64,000 nt of DNA, from the NCBI RefSeq assembly GCF_002915175.1, contig NZ_NXEJ01000008.1:124001-188000 (forward strand), given 5' to 3'. This stretch comes from Agrobacterium rosae (GTDB lineage: Bacteria; Pseudomonadota; Alphaproteobacteria; Rhizobiales; Rhizobiaceae). Positions 1 through 9,215 of the stretch are shown here, one piece after another. Numbering within the stretch: position 1 is the first letter of the stretch; each line of letters begins with the position of its first letter. The notes under the pieces were generated by a model. The model had not been told where the DNA came from. It saw only the letters and a program-made list of their open reading frames with translations, and ran no database searches. A program made the translations under genes and the position numbers.

Positions 1-942
1 CGCACCTTTCCGAACGGGAAAACGGGTCACCAGATCGTTGACTTTAAGCAGTGGCTTTACCTTGGCTGGAGCCTCAGCACCATCAGGCGTCGTATCTCCA
101 AACTGGCGCGGACCGGAAAATGCCGCCATTGAACCGAGTTTCGGGACGGCATTCAGCAATTGGCGCGTATAGGTCTCGGCAGGTGCGGAAAACAACTTCT
201 CAGTTCTGTTTTCCTCAACCTTGCGACCATGACGCATGACGACCACCCGGTCGGCGATCTGGGCGACGACACCCATGTCATGAGTAATGAACAGGAGAGC
301 CATGCCGGACTGCTTGGCCAATTCCTGCAATAGATCAAGGATTTGCGCCTGAATGGTCACATCCAGCGCAGTGGTAGGCTCGTCGGCGATGAGCAAACGC
401 GGCGAGCAGGCAAGTGCCATGGCGATGACGACGCGCTGTCGCATGCCGCCGGAGAGCTCATGCGGATACTGGCCATAACGGGTTTCGGCTTCTGGAATGC
501 GAACACGGCGCAGAAGTTCAAGCGCGCGCGCCGTCGCCTCGGCGGAACTGACTTTCCGGTGCTGCCGCACGACTTCGGCTATCTGCTCGCCAATGGTGAA
601 AACCGGATTAAGGCTGGTCATCGGCTCTTGGAAAATCATGGCGATTTCGTCACCACGGATCTGTTCGAGCGCCGTTTCCGAGAGGCTCGCCAGATCGGCC
701 ACATTACCGTCGCGACGCTGGAAATGCAGTGCGCCGTGATCGATATGGCCACCATTGAAGGTGGTGAGACCGAGGATCGACATGGCCGTCACGGACTTCC
801 CCGAACCGGACTCGCCGACGATTGCCACGCACTCGCCCGTCTGAGCGGAAAAGGACAAATCCTCGACCGCGATGACCTTGCCGTTCGAGGTCTCGAAACG
901 GATGCGCAGGTTCTGAACATCGAGCAGCGGTGTGACGGTCAT
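1..942 (-). CDS. Peptide-type ABC importer ATPase, two-domain fusion, 3' end missing
   Basis: Energises uptake by the adjacent Dpp/Opp-type permeases. The ATG at 942 opens an uninterrupted frame of 314 codons to the window edge. The first ATPase domain is complete: Walker A GESGSGKS near residue 45, Q-loop ([11 protein letters not shown]), signature LSGGMRQRV, Walker [13 protein letters not shown] and switch His (ITHD). After an Ala/Pro-rich linker a second domain begins ([17 protein letters not shown]), so this is a DppD-DppF fusion of about 600 residues, like the ATPases at 45609-47336 and 49649-51493. It is the last gene of the minus-strand importer operon, 63 bases after the binding-protein gene. 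The family is certain; the substrate is unknown. Confidence 0.93.
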   Translation of the reverse strand, partial: MTVTPLLDVQNLRIRFETSNGKVIAVEDLSFSAQTGECVAIVGESGSGKSVTAMSILGLTTFNGGHIDHGALHFQRRDGNVADLASLSETALEQIRGDEIAMIFQEPMTSLNPVFTIGEQIAEVVRQHRKVSSAEATARALELLRRVRIPEAETRYGQYPHELSGGMRQRVVIAMALACSPRLLIADEPTTALDVTIQAQILDLLQELAKQSGMALLFITHDMGVVAQIADRVVVMRHGRKVEENRTEKLFSAPAETYTRQLLNAVPKLGSMAAFSGPRQFGDTTPDGAEAPAKVKPLLKVNDLVTRFPVRKGA

Positions 943-1005
943 GGATCGATCCCCAGTTTTGGAAATGGGACCGCCCACCAAGGCTGGCAAGCGGTCCGAA
1001 CGATA

Positions 1006-2559
1006 TTAGTTGGTGGCAGCGTTGATTGCGCCGGCGCGGAAATCCAGCACATAGGGAATGTGGCCCGGCAGCGGCTTCCAGTCGATTTTCTTGCTCATGC
1101 CGTAGGATTCGTAAGGACGATAGAGCACCAGCACGGGGGCCTCCTCTTTCACATAGGCCATCATTTCGGCATAGGCCGTCTTGCGCTCTGCTGTGTCGGT
1201 CGAGTAGCGGAAGCGTTCCCACATGGCGTCATAGGCAGGGGATGTGCCCCAAGAGGCCTCGGTACCAGCGCCTTTCGGTGCCCACATGGTGCCGAACGAT
1301 CCAGCAGGGTCAGCGAAATACATCGGGTTCGACCAGTTGCGGGTGTTCATGTCGGCATCCGCACCGGTCCATTTTGGATCGACCTTGAGGTCCATCGGCA
1401 CACCAACGGCGGCCCACATTTCCTTGATCGCCTGGGCTGCCAGAAGGCCGTTGGTATAATACACCGGGTCGGTGTCGTATCGGATTGGGGAGCCATCGTA
1501 ACCGGCTTCCTTCAACAGTTGCTTTGCCTTTTCCGGATTGTATTCGAAAGTCTTCAGCTCCGGCATGTAGAGCTCGCCATATTGCGGATAAGTGTGTGTG
1601 CTCGGCACCACTGCCTTGCCCTGCCACAGCGCTTCGTTGAGCAGATCGCGGTCGATGGCCATGCTGAGTGCCTGGCGGATGCGCTTGTCGGCCAGCTTCG
1701 GATTGCGAGCGTTGAAGATCACGACGTGGAACAGCGGCGTTACGGCACCTTCAACCTTCAGCGCCGGATTGGACGAGATGCCATCCAGCTGGTCCGGTGG
1801 AACGTTGGTGATGAGGTCGACTTCACCATTGGCCAGCGCCGTGGTGCGGGTCGCCATTTCGGGAATGCGGCGCAGCAAGACGGTCTCATAGGGCGCCTTT
1901 TCGCCGAAAAAGCCATCGAACCGCTTGTAGGTCAACGTTTCGCCCGGCTGATAGTTGGTGATCTGGTAAGGACCGGTGCCGATGGGCTTCAGGCCGAAGG
2001 CATCGAAGTCGGACTTTTCGATAGCCTTTGGATCACCGGACAGGCCCATGATGTAATTCTTCGGGACAATCGAGCCTTCCGACGTGTTGAGCAGGGTCTC
2101 AAACAAAGGCTCAGGCTTTTGCGTGGTAAACCGCACCGTCTGGTTATCGATGGCTTCAACCTTGGTGAAGTTGGCGAAGAACTGCTTGTGAATTCCGGCA
2201 AACTCCGGTGTCATGTCCTGAAGAATACGTTCGAAGGTGAACACGACGTCTTCCACCGTCATCGGATCGCCGTTCTGGAACTTGACGTCCGTGCGGATGG
2301 TGACCTCGAACACGGTCGGCGATACGCGCTGCCATTTGGTGGCGATGCCAGGTTTGAAACTGGCTTCGGGCTTTGAATAATCCTTTTCGATCAGCGGATC
2401 GAAGGCGTTGTAGTAGATCTGAGAGCCATTATTGCCAAAATCCTTGCCGGGATCGAGGTACGGCGGCAGGTTCTGCGTGGCGACACGCAGTTCTGCCGAC
2501 ATGGCAGACGTGGACAGCAGCACGGCGGAAAAAACGAGAAGGAGCGACTTCGATGTCAT
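1006..2559 (-). CDS. Peptide/solute-binding protein of ABC importer (SBP_bac_5)
   Basis: Periplasmic receptor that delivers substrate to the permeases encoded just upstream. It has 517 residues with an N-terminal signal peptide (hydrophobic residues 5-20, AMSA cleavage site), followed by the usual family-5 start (LRVATQNLPPYLDPGKDF) and the DVVFTFERI and IRQALSMAIDRDLL segments typical of DppA/OppA proteins. A strong ribosome-binding site (AAAGGAAA) precedes the ATG. This family binds peptides but also opines, glycosides and sugar phosphodiesters. The phosphodiesterase at the head of the operon points to a non-peptide ligand, which is an inference. Confidence 0.93.
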   Translation of the reverse strand: MTSKSLLLVFSAVLLSTSAMSAELRVATQNLPPYLDPGKDFGNNGSQIYYNAFDPLIEKDYSKPEASFKPGIATKWQRVSPTVFEVTIRTDVKFQNGDPMTVEDVVFTFERILQDMTPEFAGIHKQFFANFTKVEAIDNQTVRFTTQKPEPLFETLLNTSEGSIVPKNYIMGLSGDPKAIEKSDFDAFGLKPIGTGPYQITNYQPGETLTYKRFDGFFGEKAPYETVLLRRIPEMATRTTALANGEVDLITNVPPDQLDGISSNPALKVEGAVTPLFHVVIFNARNPKLADKRIRQALSMAIDRDLLNEALWQGKAVVPSTHTYPQYGELYMPELKTFEYNPEKAKQLLKEAGYDGSPIRYDTDPVYYTNGLLAAQAIKEMWAAVGVPMDLKVDPKWTGADADMNTRNWSNPMYFADPAGSFGTMWAPKGAGTEASWGTSPAYDAMWERFRYSTDTAERKTAYAEMMAYVKEEAPVLVLYRPYESYGMSKKIDWKPLPGHIPYVLDFRAGAINAATN

Positions 2560-2642
2560 GGCGCGTTTCCTTTTGCGGATAAAGCTCTGCCGTCCGTGCG
2601 AATGTCTCGGCCCGGCAGAATGGGATTGAAGCGGTGAATGAG

Positions 2643-2659
2643 CCGGCCAAGCGGGCCGG
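2643..2659 (-). other. Intercistronic GC hairpin
   Basis: CCGGCC and GGCCGG arms (6 bp) with a 5-base loop lie in the 105-base gap between the permease and binding-protein genes. There is no T-run. It may stabilise the downstream binding-protein mRNA, a common arrangement in importer operons that need excess binding protein; this role is inferred. Confidence 0.4.
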
Positions 2660-2664
2660 AATGC

Positions 2665-3588
2665 CTATTTCAGTTTCACGTCGAGCGTGGCGCGCAGCCA
2701 GTCCCCGATCAGCAGGACCAACAGCGAGACAAACATGATGACGAGCGCCGGAACCACGGCGATCCAGGGTGATGAGGCAAGATAATCGCGGCCAAGGCCT
2801 ACCATTGAGCCAAGCGTTGCGGTTGGCGGCTGGACCCCAAGACCCAGGAAAGACAGCGAGGATTCCAGCAGGATCAGTGACGAAAAGGTCATCGTCCATA
2901 CCACGATGATCGGTGACGTGACATTGGGCAGCACGTGGTGAAACAGGATGCGAAAATGTGAGGCACCAGCGGCTTTGGATGCCTCCACGAAAGGCTGGCG
3001 GGAGACTGTCAACACCTGCGCCCGCACAATCCGAGCATAGACCTCCCACCCGGACAAGCCGATGACGCAGACCAGAATTGGCAGCGCTGTACCGAAAATG
3101 GCCACAGCCAAAAGCGCAACCAGCGTAAACGGGACTGCCATCTGAATGTCGACAATAGCCATGACCAGCGCGCCAGTGCGGCCGCGGACGTAACCGGCAA
3201 TGACACCACAGACAACGCCGACGAGCAGACTGATGACGCTTCCGATGAGAGCGATGAGCATCGTCAAACGCAGGCCGTGAAGCGTGCGCGACAACAGATC
3301 GCGGCCCAGTTGATCCGTGCCGAGGGGATGGATGGCCATGGCTCTGTCAAAACTGATGGGTGGGCGCAGGCGTGCCAGAAGTGTCTGGGCGTTTGGATCG
3401 AAGGGCACCAACATCGGGCCGAAAATGGCCGCCAGCAGCACCAGTGCGAATGCCAGAAGATAGAGCCGCGTTGTCCAGCGCGCCTTGCTCCAAAGTTTCG
3501 CAAGCCCCTTGGGCGGACGGCGGCGTTCAATGGAGGCAACAGGCGATGACAGGCCAGTGGCTTTCAAAGAGGGAGCGATGTGGCTCAT
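2665..3588 (-). CDS. Peptide-type ABC permease (DppC-like)
   Basis: Inner-membrane permease of 307 residues. It has a cytoplasmic N-terminal tail, a first membrane span near residues 42-62 followed by the periplasmic segment with PLGTDQLGRDLLSR, and further spans. The cytoplasmic EAA loop (EASKAAGASHFRILFHHVLPN) docks the ATPase, and the family's GVQPPTATLGSMVGLGR segment is near the C-terminus. The start overlaps the stop of the DppB-like gene by 4 bases (ATGA), showing translational coupling. It forms the translocation pore with that partner. Confidence 0.94.
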   Translation of the reverse strand: MSHIAPSLKATGLSSPVASIERRRPPKGLAKLWSKARWTTRLYLLAFALVLLAAIFGPMLVPFDPNAQTLLARLRPPISFDRAMAIHPLGTDQLGRDLLSRTLHGLRLTMLIALIGSVISLLVGVVCGVIAGYVRGRTGALVMAIVDIQMAVPFTLVALLAVAIFGTALPILVCVIGLSGWEVYARIVRAQVLTVSRQPFVEASKAAGASHFRILFHHVLPNVTSPIIVVWTMTFSSLILLESSLSFLGLGVQPPTATLGSMVGLGRDYLASSPWIAVVPALVIMFVSLLVLLIGDWLRATLDVKLK

Positions 3589-4508
3589 GATGCGGTCACC
3601 TTCACACGAGGATCGATAAGGGCATAGAGCAGGTCGATCAGCACTGACGTGACGACCACAAGGGTGGCAATCAAAATGACGCCGAACTGAAGCACGGGAT
3701 AATCGCGGCCGATGGCAGAAAACACCACCAAATCGCCGATACCCTTGGTAGCAAAGACAGCCTCTACGACGACGCAGCGCCCGACCATGCCAGCCACTTG
3801 CAAGCCAATGACGGTAACCACCGGAATGGCGGCATTGCGCAGCGCATGTTTGCCGACCACCAGAAATTTCGGCATGCCTTTGGCACGTGCAGTGCGGATA
3901 TAATCCTGGCCCAGCACATCCAGCATGGCGTTGCGGGTAAAGCGGATGATCTCCGCCAGCATCAGCGCCGATAGCACCAGCGCCGGCATCAGGAAATGCA
4001 GTGCCGTCATTGAGCCGGAACTGGGCAACCAGTGCAGTTTCAGCGAAAACACCAGGATCATGATGATGGCGAGCACGAAATTCGGCGTGGCATAACCGAT
4101 GAAGGCCAATCCCATGATTGCCGAACCGATGGCCTTTCCGCGTTTGAGCGCGGCGGCAATGCCAAGAGGCACGCCAGCGACGACTGAGATGAAGAGCGCG
4201 TAGGCAAACAGTTGCAGCGTATTGGGCAGACGTTCGGCATAGATATCGACCACCGGGCGGCGCTCGTAGAAGCTCAACCCCATGTCGCCGTGCAGCAATC
4301 CGCCAACGAAGCGGAAAAACTGCACCCAGAGCGGTTGATCCAGGCCGAACTGCTGAACCATGGCGACCTTGGTCTGCGCATCCGTACCCGGGGGCAGCAG
4401 ATAATCCATGGCGTTGCCAGAAAGACGCGTCGCAAAGAACACCGCCGTCACGACAAAGCAGAGTGTTGCGAGTGCGCCAAGTATCCGGCGCGCCAGAAAA
4501 TCAAGCAC
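3585..4508 (-). CDS. Peptide-type ABC permease (DppB-like)
   Basis: Inner-membrane permease with the DppB pattern: N-terminal span (FLARRILGALATLCFVV), periplasmic GLDQPLWVQFFRFVGGLLHGDMG segment, EAA loop (RTARAKGMPKFLVVGKHALRNA) and an LIDPRVK-type C-terminus. The reading frame is open to 4664, but I place the start at the GTG at 4508. That start has GGAG about 8 bases upstream, overlaps the phosphodiesterase stop as GTGCTTGA, and gives 307 residues, the normal family length. The longer N-terminus would be read out of the phosphodiesterase gene and shows no membrane-protein character. Confidence 0.92.
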   Translation of the reverse strand: MLDFLARRILGALATLCFVVTAVFFATRLSGNAMDYLLPPGTDAQTKVAMVQQFGLDQPLWVQFFRFVGGLLHGDMGLSFYERRPVVDIYAERLPNTLQLFAYALFISVVAGVPLGIAAALKRGKAIGSAIMGLAFIGYATPNFVLAIIMILVFSLKLHWLPSSGSMTALHFLMPALVLSALMLAEIIRFTRNAMLDVLGQDYIRTARAKGMPKFLVVGKHALRNAAIPVVTVIGLQVAGMVGRCVVVEAVFATKGIGDLVVFSAIGRDYPVLQFGVILIATLVVVTSVLIDLLYALIDPRVKVTAS

Positions 4509-5364
4509 GTTGGCGCTCCATCTCGACAACGCGCTCTTCAAATGGCTGCATTGGCGCGACCCACGGGCGATCACCAGATTTGCGGAATGGCAAACGAGCG
4601 TAGAACGGATCGTTGCCATGAACGTCGATGGTGAACTGGTCACCCGTGATTTCCAGGGCGGCATAGGCGGCGGCCGTCAACGGCATGGTGGTGAACCGTT
4701 CGCTCAGCGACTGGATGGTGACGTGCTGGATATTGCCGACGTTGGTGACGGTGTTCCAGTGCACATGGCCGGATAGCCAAAGCGCGGCCTTTCCGGTCAC
4801 TTCCACGGCGGCGCGCACCACGTCATGGTCGGGATAGGTCGAATATTGCGCATTACGCTGGAAGTAATAGTTGCCGATCTGGGAATGACCCGACAGCGGC
4901 ACATGTGTGGCAATGATGGCCGGACGCTCGTCGGCGTTCAGAGCCTCTACCAGCCAGTCGAGATGCTCCGATGCCCTGTTAAAACCGGTGCCCATGGTGA
5001 TTTTGACGTTTGGCTGCCATGCGATGAGGCGAACATCGCCCAGATCGGTCACACTGCTGGCCATCGATTGTCCGAAAATAGCTTCGTTGTCAGCAATGCT
5101 CAAGTTTTCGACGTCGTGATTGCCGATCACATGCACCCTTTTTCCGGGGAATGTCTTGAAGATTTCGGCCACTTCGGAAGCCACGCGGTAATCATCGGCA
5201 TGGGTCGTATCGGAGATATGATCGCCCAGATCCAGCACCAGATCGACATTGTCTGCCGTCGCGCGATCAATGAATTGCTGCAGCACTGGCAGGCCGTTCC
5301 AAGCTGCGTCCTTGGTATGCGACTGAGGTCCGTGATGGATATCTGTGATGATGGCGATCTTCAT
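4501..5364 (-). CDS. Calcineurin-like metallophosphoesterase
   Basis: Probable cytoplasmic dinuclear-metal phosphodiesterase of 287 residues (no signal peptide). All family motifs are present in order: DIH (residues 8-10), LDLGDH, GNHD (IGNHDVEN), a later His (ATHVPL) and GHVHWN. The fold resembles CpdA/GpdQ-type phosphodiesterases. It is the first gene of the importer operon and overlaps the DppB-like permease, so it probably hydrolyses the imported substrate or a product of it. The HAD phosphatase gene divergent from it fits a phosphodiester-to-phosphate-to-alcohol sequence. The exact substrate cannot be told; glycerophosphodiesters or sugar phosphodiesters are reasonable candidates. Confidence 0.9.
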   Translation of the reverse strand: MKIAIITDIHHGPQSHTKDAAWNGLPVLQQFIDRATADNVDLVLDLGDHISDTTHADDYRVASEVAEIFKTFPGKRVHVIGNHDVENLSIADNEAIFGQSMASSVTDLGDVRLIAWQPNVKITMGTGFNRASEHLDWLVEALNADERPAIIATHVPLSGHSQIGNYYFQRNAQYSTYPDHDVVRAAVEVTGKAALWLSGHVHWNTVTNVGNIQHVTIQSLSERFTTMPLTAAAYAALEITGDQFTIDVHGNDPFYARLPFRKSGDRPWVAPMQPFEERVVEMERQRA

Positions 5365-5467
5365 GGCTTGCTCCTGATGTCAGGGCTTCTGGCCCGTCCT
5401 GATCGGCAGGATTAAACCTCTTGCATGACACTATTATGAATTAGTCTCATTTTTATTTACTGTTGAC

Positions 5468-5484
5468 ATTGAGCTTATCTCAAT
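5468..5484. promoter_or_regulatory. Candidate operator in divergent promoter region
   Basis: ATTGAG-CTTAT-CTCAAT is a perfect 6-bp inverted repeat within the 150-base AT-rich gap between the importer operon and the HAD/RpiR genes. A TTGACA -35-like hexamer lies just before it (5463-5468, sharing one base). A related half-site pair (TGAATTAGTCTCA) lies about 30 bases upstream. The RpiR protein encoded at 6255 is the obvious candidate to bind; this is inference. Confidence 0.45.
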
Positions 5485-5514
5485 TCACATCAGACATGAA
5501 AACGAGGGATTAAC

Positions 5515-6243
5515 GTGTCTGAATTTGCTTTTGATGCCGGTGGTTATCTGATCGATCTTGATGGTACGCTCATCAGCGGGCGAGTGGTTCTGCCGGATGC
5601 ACGGTGGCTGCTGAAACAAGTGGAAGACCACTATATGGTCGTTTCCAACAATGCCGAGCATACGCCGGACCAACTGTCTCGCATGTTACGTAGCCTTGGC
5701 CTGCCACTTGCCAGCGACCGGATCATTCTCGCTGGCACCACGGCCATTGACTGCATCGCGCAAAGACATCCCGGCGCATCCGTTTTGCTGTTAGGCAGTG
5801 CTGGCTTGCGCAATTATGCCCGACGCAAGGGACTTAGGCTGCATCAGGAACGGCCCGACATCGTGCTCGTTACGCGCGACCGCAACTTTTCCTACATCAA
5901 GATTGCGACTGCTGCGGAGGCTCTTTGTGATGGTGCCGCGTTGTTCGTAGCCGCCCCGGATCTCAGTCACCCCGGGCCCACTGGAAAGCCCGTTCCGGAA
6001 ACCGGGGCGTTGGCGGCTGCTATCCTTGCGTGTGCAGGCCCGCGCGAATACACAGTTATCGGCAAGCCGGAAAGGATATTGTTCGAGATGGCCTGTAAGC
6101 GACTGGGCGTGACGCCTGCTGATGCGGTCATGATTGGTGATAACCCGCAGACGGATGGCCTTGGTGCAAGTCGCGTCGGCATGCAGTTCTGGCAAGTGGA
6201 TAACGGATTGTTGCGACGTCCCATGCGTCAAGCAGCAGAGTAA
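5515..6243 (+). CDS. HAD-superfamily phosphatase, NagD-like (HAD-IIA)
   Basis: Hydrolyses a phosphomonoester through an aspartyl-phosphate. It has 242 residues with motif I DLDGTL (near residue 14), motif II VVSNNAEHT, the motif III lysine in VIGKPERILFEMA and motif IV MIGDNPQTDGLGA, which is the NagD/AraL/phosphoglycolate phosphatase subgroup. The start is a GTG with GAGGGA six bases upstream. It is divergent from the phosphodiesterase/importer operon and 11 bases upstream of the RpiR gene. I infer it removes the phosphate left after phosphodiester cleavage; the substrate is not determinable. Confidence 0.88.
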   Translation: MSEFAFDAGGYLIDLDGTLISGRVVLPDARWLLKQVEDHYMVVSNNAEHTPDQLSRMLRSLGLPLASDRIILAGTTAIDCIAQRHPGASVLLLGSAGLRNYARRKGLRLHQERPDIVLVTRDRNFSYIKIATAAEALCDGAALFVAAPDLSHPGPTGKPVPETGALAAAILACAGPREYTVIGKPERILFEMACKRLGVTPADAVMIGDNPQTDGLGASRVGMQFWQVDNGLLRRPMRQAAE

Positions 6244-6254
6244 CGGGAATTCTC

Positions 6255-7130
6255 ATGGCATCGGATAAGACAATCAATAGCCAGGACTTCGCAGGCGTCG
6301 TCGACCGCATTCACGCGGTGCGCAAGGATCTGGCCCCCACCGCCGGTCGTATCGCGGATTTCATCACGCTGAATGCGGCAGAAGTCGTGCATATGTCAGT
6401 AACGGAAGTCGCGGAGCGCACTGAAGCCAGCGAAGGCAGCGTTATCGGTTTTTGTCAGACGATCGGCGCGCGCGGCTTCCAGCAGGTGAAAATCTCGCTG
6501 GCCCGTGAATTGGTGCAGCCCGTTCAGTTCATCCACGAAGACCTGACGCTGGAGGACGACACGGCATCGGTCATCGAAAAAGTGTTCCAGTCTGACATGC
6601 AAGCGTTGCGTGACACGCAAAAAGCACTTGATGTCCGCGCCCTTGCAAAAGCCGTCGAGGCCATACGCAAAGCAAAGCGCGTTGAGGTTTTTGGTATCGG
6701 CAGCGCGGCGACGGTTGCCGAAGACACCAATTACCGTTTGCTGCGCATTGGCATTCTGTCCCGTGCAAGCGTCGACAGCCACGTGCAGGCAATCACCGCC
6801 GCACTGGCTGATAAAGACACAGCAGTGATCACCATTTCACATTCCGGTGCCACAGTTGAAACTTTGACCGCAACGCGACTGGCCAAGGAAGCCGGTGCGA
6901 CGACAATCGCGATCACCAATTTCGGCAAGTCGCCACTGCTTGCCTTTAGCGACATTGTTTTGAACACATTGGCGCGAGAGACCCAGTTCCGCGCCGAAGC
7001 AATGACCAGCCGCATCGCCCAGCTTGCGATCGTCGATGCGCTGATCGCCTGCCTCGCATTGGCCGACTATGAGCGGTCCGTGCAAACCATCTCCAAGACT
7101 TTTGACGTTTTATCTACGAAACGGGTTTGA
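6255..7130 (+). CDS. MurR/RpiR-family transcriptional regulator
   Basis: Predicted sugar-phosphate-responsive DNA-binding regulator of 291 residues. The N-terminal HTH_6 domain covers about residues 12-90 (VTEVAERTEASEGSVIGFCQTIGARGFQQVKISL). A SIS sugar-isomerase fold follows (KRVEVFGIGSAATVAEDTNYRLLRIG, then AVITISHSGATVETL). It lies 11 bases after the HAD phosphatase gene, almost certainly in the same operon, and probably controls the divergent importer operon as well. A SIS domain fits sensing of a phosphorylated sugar released from the transported compound. Confidence 0.93.
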   Translation: MASDKTINSQDFAGVVDRIHAVRKDLAPTAGRIADFITLNAAEVVHMSVTEVAERTEASEGSVIGFCQTIGARGFQQVKISLARELVQPVQFIHEDLTLEDDTASVIEKVFQSDMQALRDTQKALDVRALAKAVEAIRKAKRVEVFGIGSAATVAEDTNYRLLRIGILSRASVDSHVQAITAALADKDTAVITISHSGATVETLTATRLAKEAGATTIAITNFGKSPLLAFSDIVLNTLARETQFRAEAMTSRIAQLAIVDALIACLALADYERSVQTISKTFDVLSTKRV

Positions 7131-7272
7131 GTGCTGGAGAGCTTACCACACACGCATTGGCTCATGTTTGTGAACGTTACGTATCCATCGACAGGAGGCG
7201 TCATCCGGCTGACACAAGTCTCGCATTACAACATGTTCAATGTGGACAACGCAATCTCAGGAGAGACGGCGC

Positions 7273-8190
7273 ATGAATATCAGTGACCCAAGCCAACTTG
7301 ACCGTATCAAAGCGGAGATCGTCGACAGTTTTGACGAAGAGCTGGAACTACAGATGGATGAGGACCGTCTGGATGACCTAGCTGCTGAGAGCATGAAATC
7401 CGCCCCCGGCAGGCTTCTCGACCGCAAAGTCTACTTCCAGGAACTGTTTCGTCTTCAGCACGAACTCGTCAGATTGCAGGATTGGGTTCAGCACCAAAAG
7501 CTCAAGGTCGTGGTCATTTTCGAAGGTCGAGACTCTGCCGGCAAGGGTGGTGCCATCAAGCGTGTAACCCAACGGCTCAATCCACGCGTTTGCCGCGTGG
7601 TCGCCTTGCCCGCTCCTTCAGAGCGCGAGCGGCATCAATGGTATTTCCAGCGTTATGTGCAACACCTCCCCACCGCAGGTGAGATCGTCCTGTTCGATCG
7701 GAGTTGGTATAACCGCGCAGGCGTTGAGCGGGTCATGGGCTTTTGTACGGCAGATGAGCTGGAGGATTTCTTTCAATCGGTTCCGCAGTTTGAAAACATG
7801 CTGGTTCGCTCGGGCATCATTCTGATCAAATATTGGTTCTCCATCACCGATGAAGAACAGGAATTTCGCTTCAACATGCGCATTCAGGATCCGTTAAAGC
7901 AGTGGAAGCTGTCGCCGATGGATCTGGAAAGCCGCGTCCACTGGGAATCCTACACAAAAGCCAAGGAGGAAATGCTGGAGCGGACCCACAAACCGGAATC
8001 TCCTTGGTGGGTTGTCGATGCCGTCGACAAGCGCAAAGCGCGGTTGAACTGCATCTCACATCTGCTTCAGCAGATTCCCTACGAGGATGTTCCCAAACCA
8101 TCCATCCATCTTCCGGAACGCGCCCGCAACTCCGATTACAATCGCGCTCCGGTTCCGGCGGAAATGTATGTGCCGGATATTTTTAGATGA
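7273..8190 (+). CDS. ppk2: Polyphosphate kinase 2
   Basis: Transfers phosphate between inorganic polyphosphate and nucleotides. It has 305 residues from the ATG at 7273, preceded by GGAGAG; an in-frame ATG at 7240 lacks a ribosome site and would add a poorly conserved tail. It shows the P-loop-kinase features of PPK2: Walker A GRDSAGKGGAIK near residue 86, PSERERHQWYFQRYVQHLP lid region, Walker B VLFDRSWYNRAGVERVMGFC, and SPMDLESRVHWESYTKAKEEML near the C-terminus. A single-domain protein of this length could favour ADP or GDP. It stands alone with its own upstream region. Confidence 0.95.
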   Translation: MNISDPSQLDRIKAEIVDSFDEELELQMDEDRLDDLAAESMKSAPGRLLDRKVYFQELFRLQHELVRLQDWVQHQKLKVVVIFEGRDSAGKGGAIKRVTQRLNPRVCRVVALPAPSERERHQWYFQRYVQHLPTAGEIVLFDRSWYNRAGVERVMGFCTADELEDFFQSVPQFENMLVRSGIILIKYWFSITDEEQEFRFNMRIQDPLKQWKLSPMDLESRVHWESYTKAKEEMLERTHKPESPWWVVDAVDKRKARLNCISHLLQQIPYEDVPKPSIHLPERARNSDYNRAPVPAEMYVPDIFR

Positions 8191-8266
8191 CAGAAAGCCT
8201 GTAGGATAAGGTGACTTCACATCAGCTTGGCCTTATCCATGCTTCGAGAATCGACGCGAGGCCCTG

Positions 8267-9181
8267 ATGACTTCCAATCAAAATGAGACGAGACCGATGA
8301 GAGGCATTGCCCTTGCATCGGCAGGCTACGCCTGTTTTTCATTGCAGGATGCAATCGTGAAATGGTTGGTCGCAGATTACAGCGTGCCGGAAATCCTTTT
8401 CTTCCGGAGCCTCGTCATCGTGTTAATCGCTGGTTCGCTCGTCTGGTACAGGAAACACCCATCCATATTGAAAAGCAAATACCGAGGAACGGTGGTTTTG
8501 CGAGCGATTTTAATGCTTGTGGCTTGGATGCTTTTCTACAACGCGGCCAGGGATCTGGGGCTTGCCGAGCTGACAACGCTTTACTTTTCAGCGCCTATCA
8601 TCGCCATATTCCTTTCGATAGCAATGCTGGGAGAAAAGGTCAAAATAGGTCGCTGGGTCGCCTGTGCCGCCGGGTTCATCGGCGTTTGCGTCGCAGCGAA
8701 CCCGACCCACTCGCCCAACTTGATACCCGCAGCAATGTGCCTTGCCGCCGGTTTCTGCTGGGCATTGAGTACGATTTACATTCGCCTTGTGAGTAGAACC
8801 GAGACAACGCTTACGCAGATGTTCGCCACGAGCCTTTTATTCGGACTTGCATGCGCAGCGTCTTTTCCGTGGATATGGAAAACACCGGATGCGACGGGAT
8901 GGGCGCTGATGACGGCCCTTGGCTTGATCGCAGCTCTTGGTCAGTACCTGCTTTATGAAGGTTTTCGTTACGCACCGGCTTCTGCCTTGGCACCTGTGGA
9001 ATATACAGGGCTGATATGGGCATTCTTTTACGGGTACATTTTCTGGGCGGAGATACCGACTGCGAACGTCTTTGTAGGCGCGCTCCTCATCATTACCTCA
9101 AGCCTCATCCTGATATTGTGGGAACGCCGCGTAGAAAAGGGTGGAAATGCCGTCAAAGCCGACGTCATTCCACCCAACTAA
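8267..9181 (+). CDS. EamA/DMT-family transporter
   Basis: Inner-membrane protein of 304 residues with ten predicted spans in two EamA repeats (about residues 12-145 and 152-290). The pattern is FSLQDAIVKWL in the first helix, LAELTTLYFSAPIIAIFLSIAMLGEKV closing the first repeat, and SALAPVEYTGLIWAFFYGYIFWAEIP in the second. The family exports metabolites or amino acids; no substrate can be inferred. It ends 34 bases from the convergent DUF3597 gene. Confidence 0.9.
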   Translation: MTSNQNETRPMRGIALASAGYACFSLQDAIVKWLVADYSVPEILFFRSLVIVLIAGSLVWYRKHPSILKSKYRGTVVLRAILMLVAWMLFYNAARDLGLAELTTLYFSAPIIAIFLSIAMLGEKVKIGRWVACAAGFIGVCVAANPTHSPNLIPAAMCLAAGFCWALSTIYIRLVSRTETTLTQMFATSLLFGLACAASFPWIWKTPDATGWALMTALGLIAALGQYLLYEGFRYAPASALAPVEYTGLIWAFFYGYIFWAEIPTANVFVGALLIITSSLILILWERRVEKGGNAVKADVIPPN

Positions 9182-9215
9182 ATTTCGCAATTCTGAGGAA
9201 AGTTACGTCCTCAGA

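Noticed and set aside
343-2376. Long plus-strand open frame of 677 codons
   Set aside because: It is antisense to the ATPase and binding-protein genes, has no domain and is an artefact of high-GC codon usage.
4508-4664. Longer N-terminus for the DppB-like permease
   Set aside because: It would overlap the phosphodiesterase gene by 160 bases; the GTG at 4508 with a GGAG site fits the family length.
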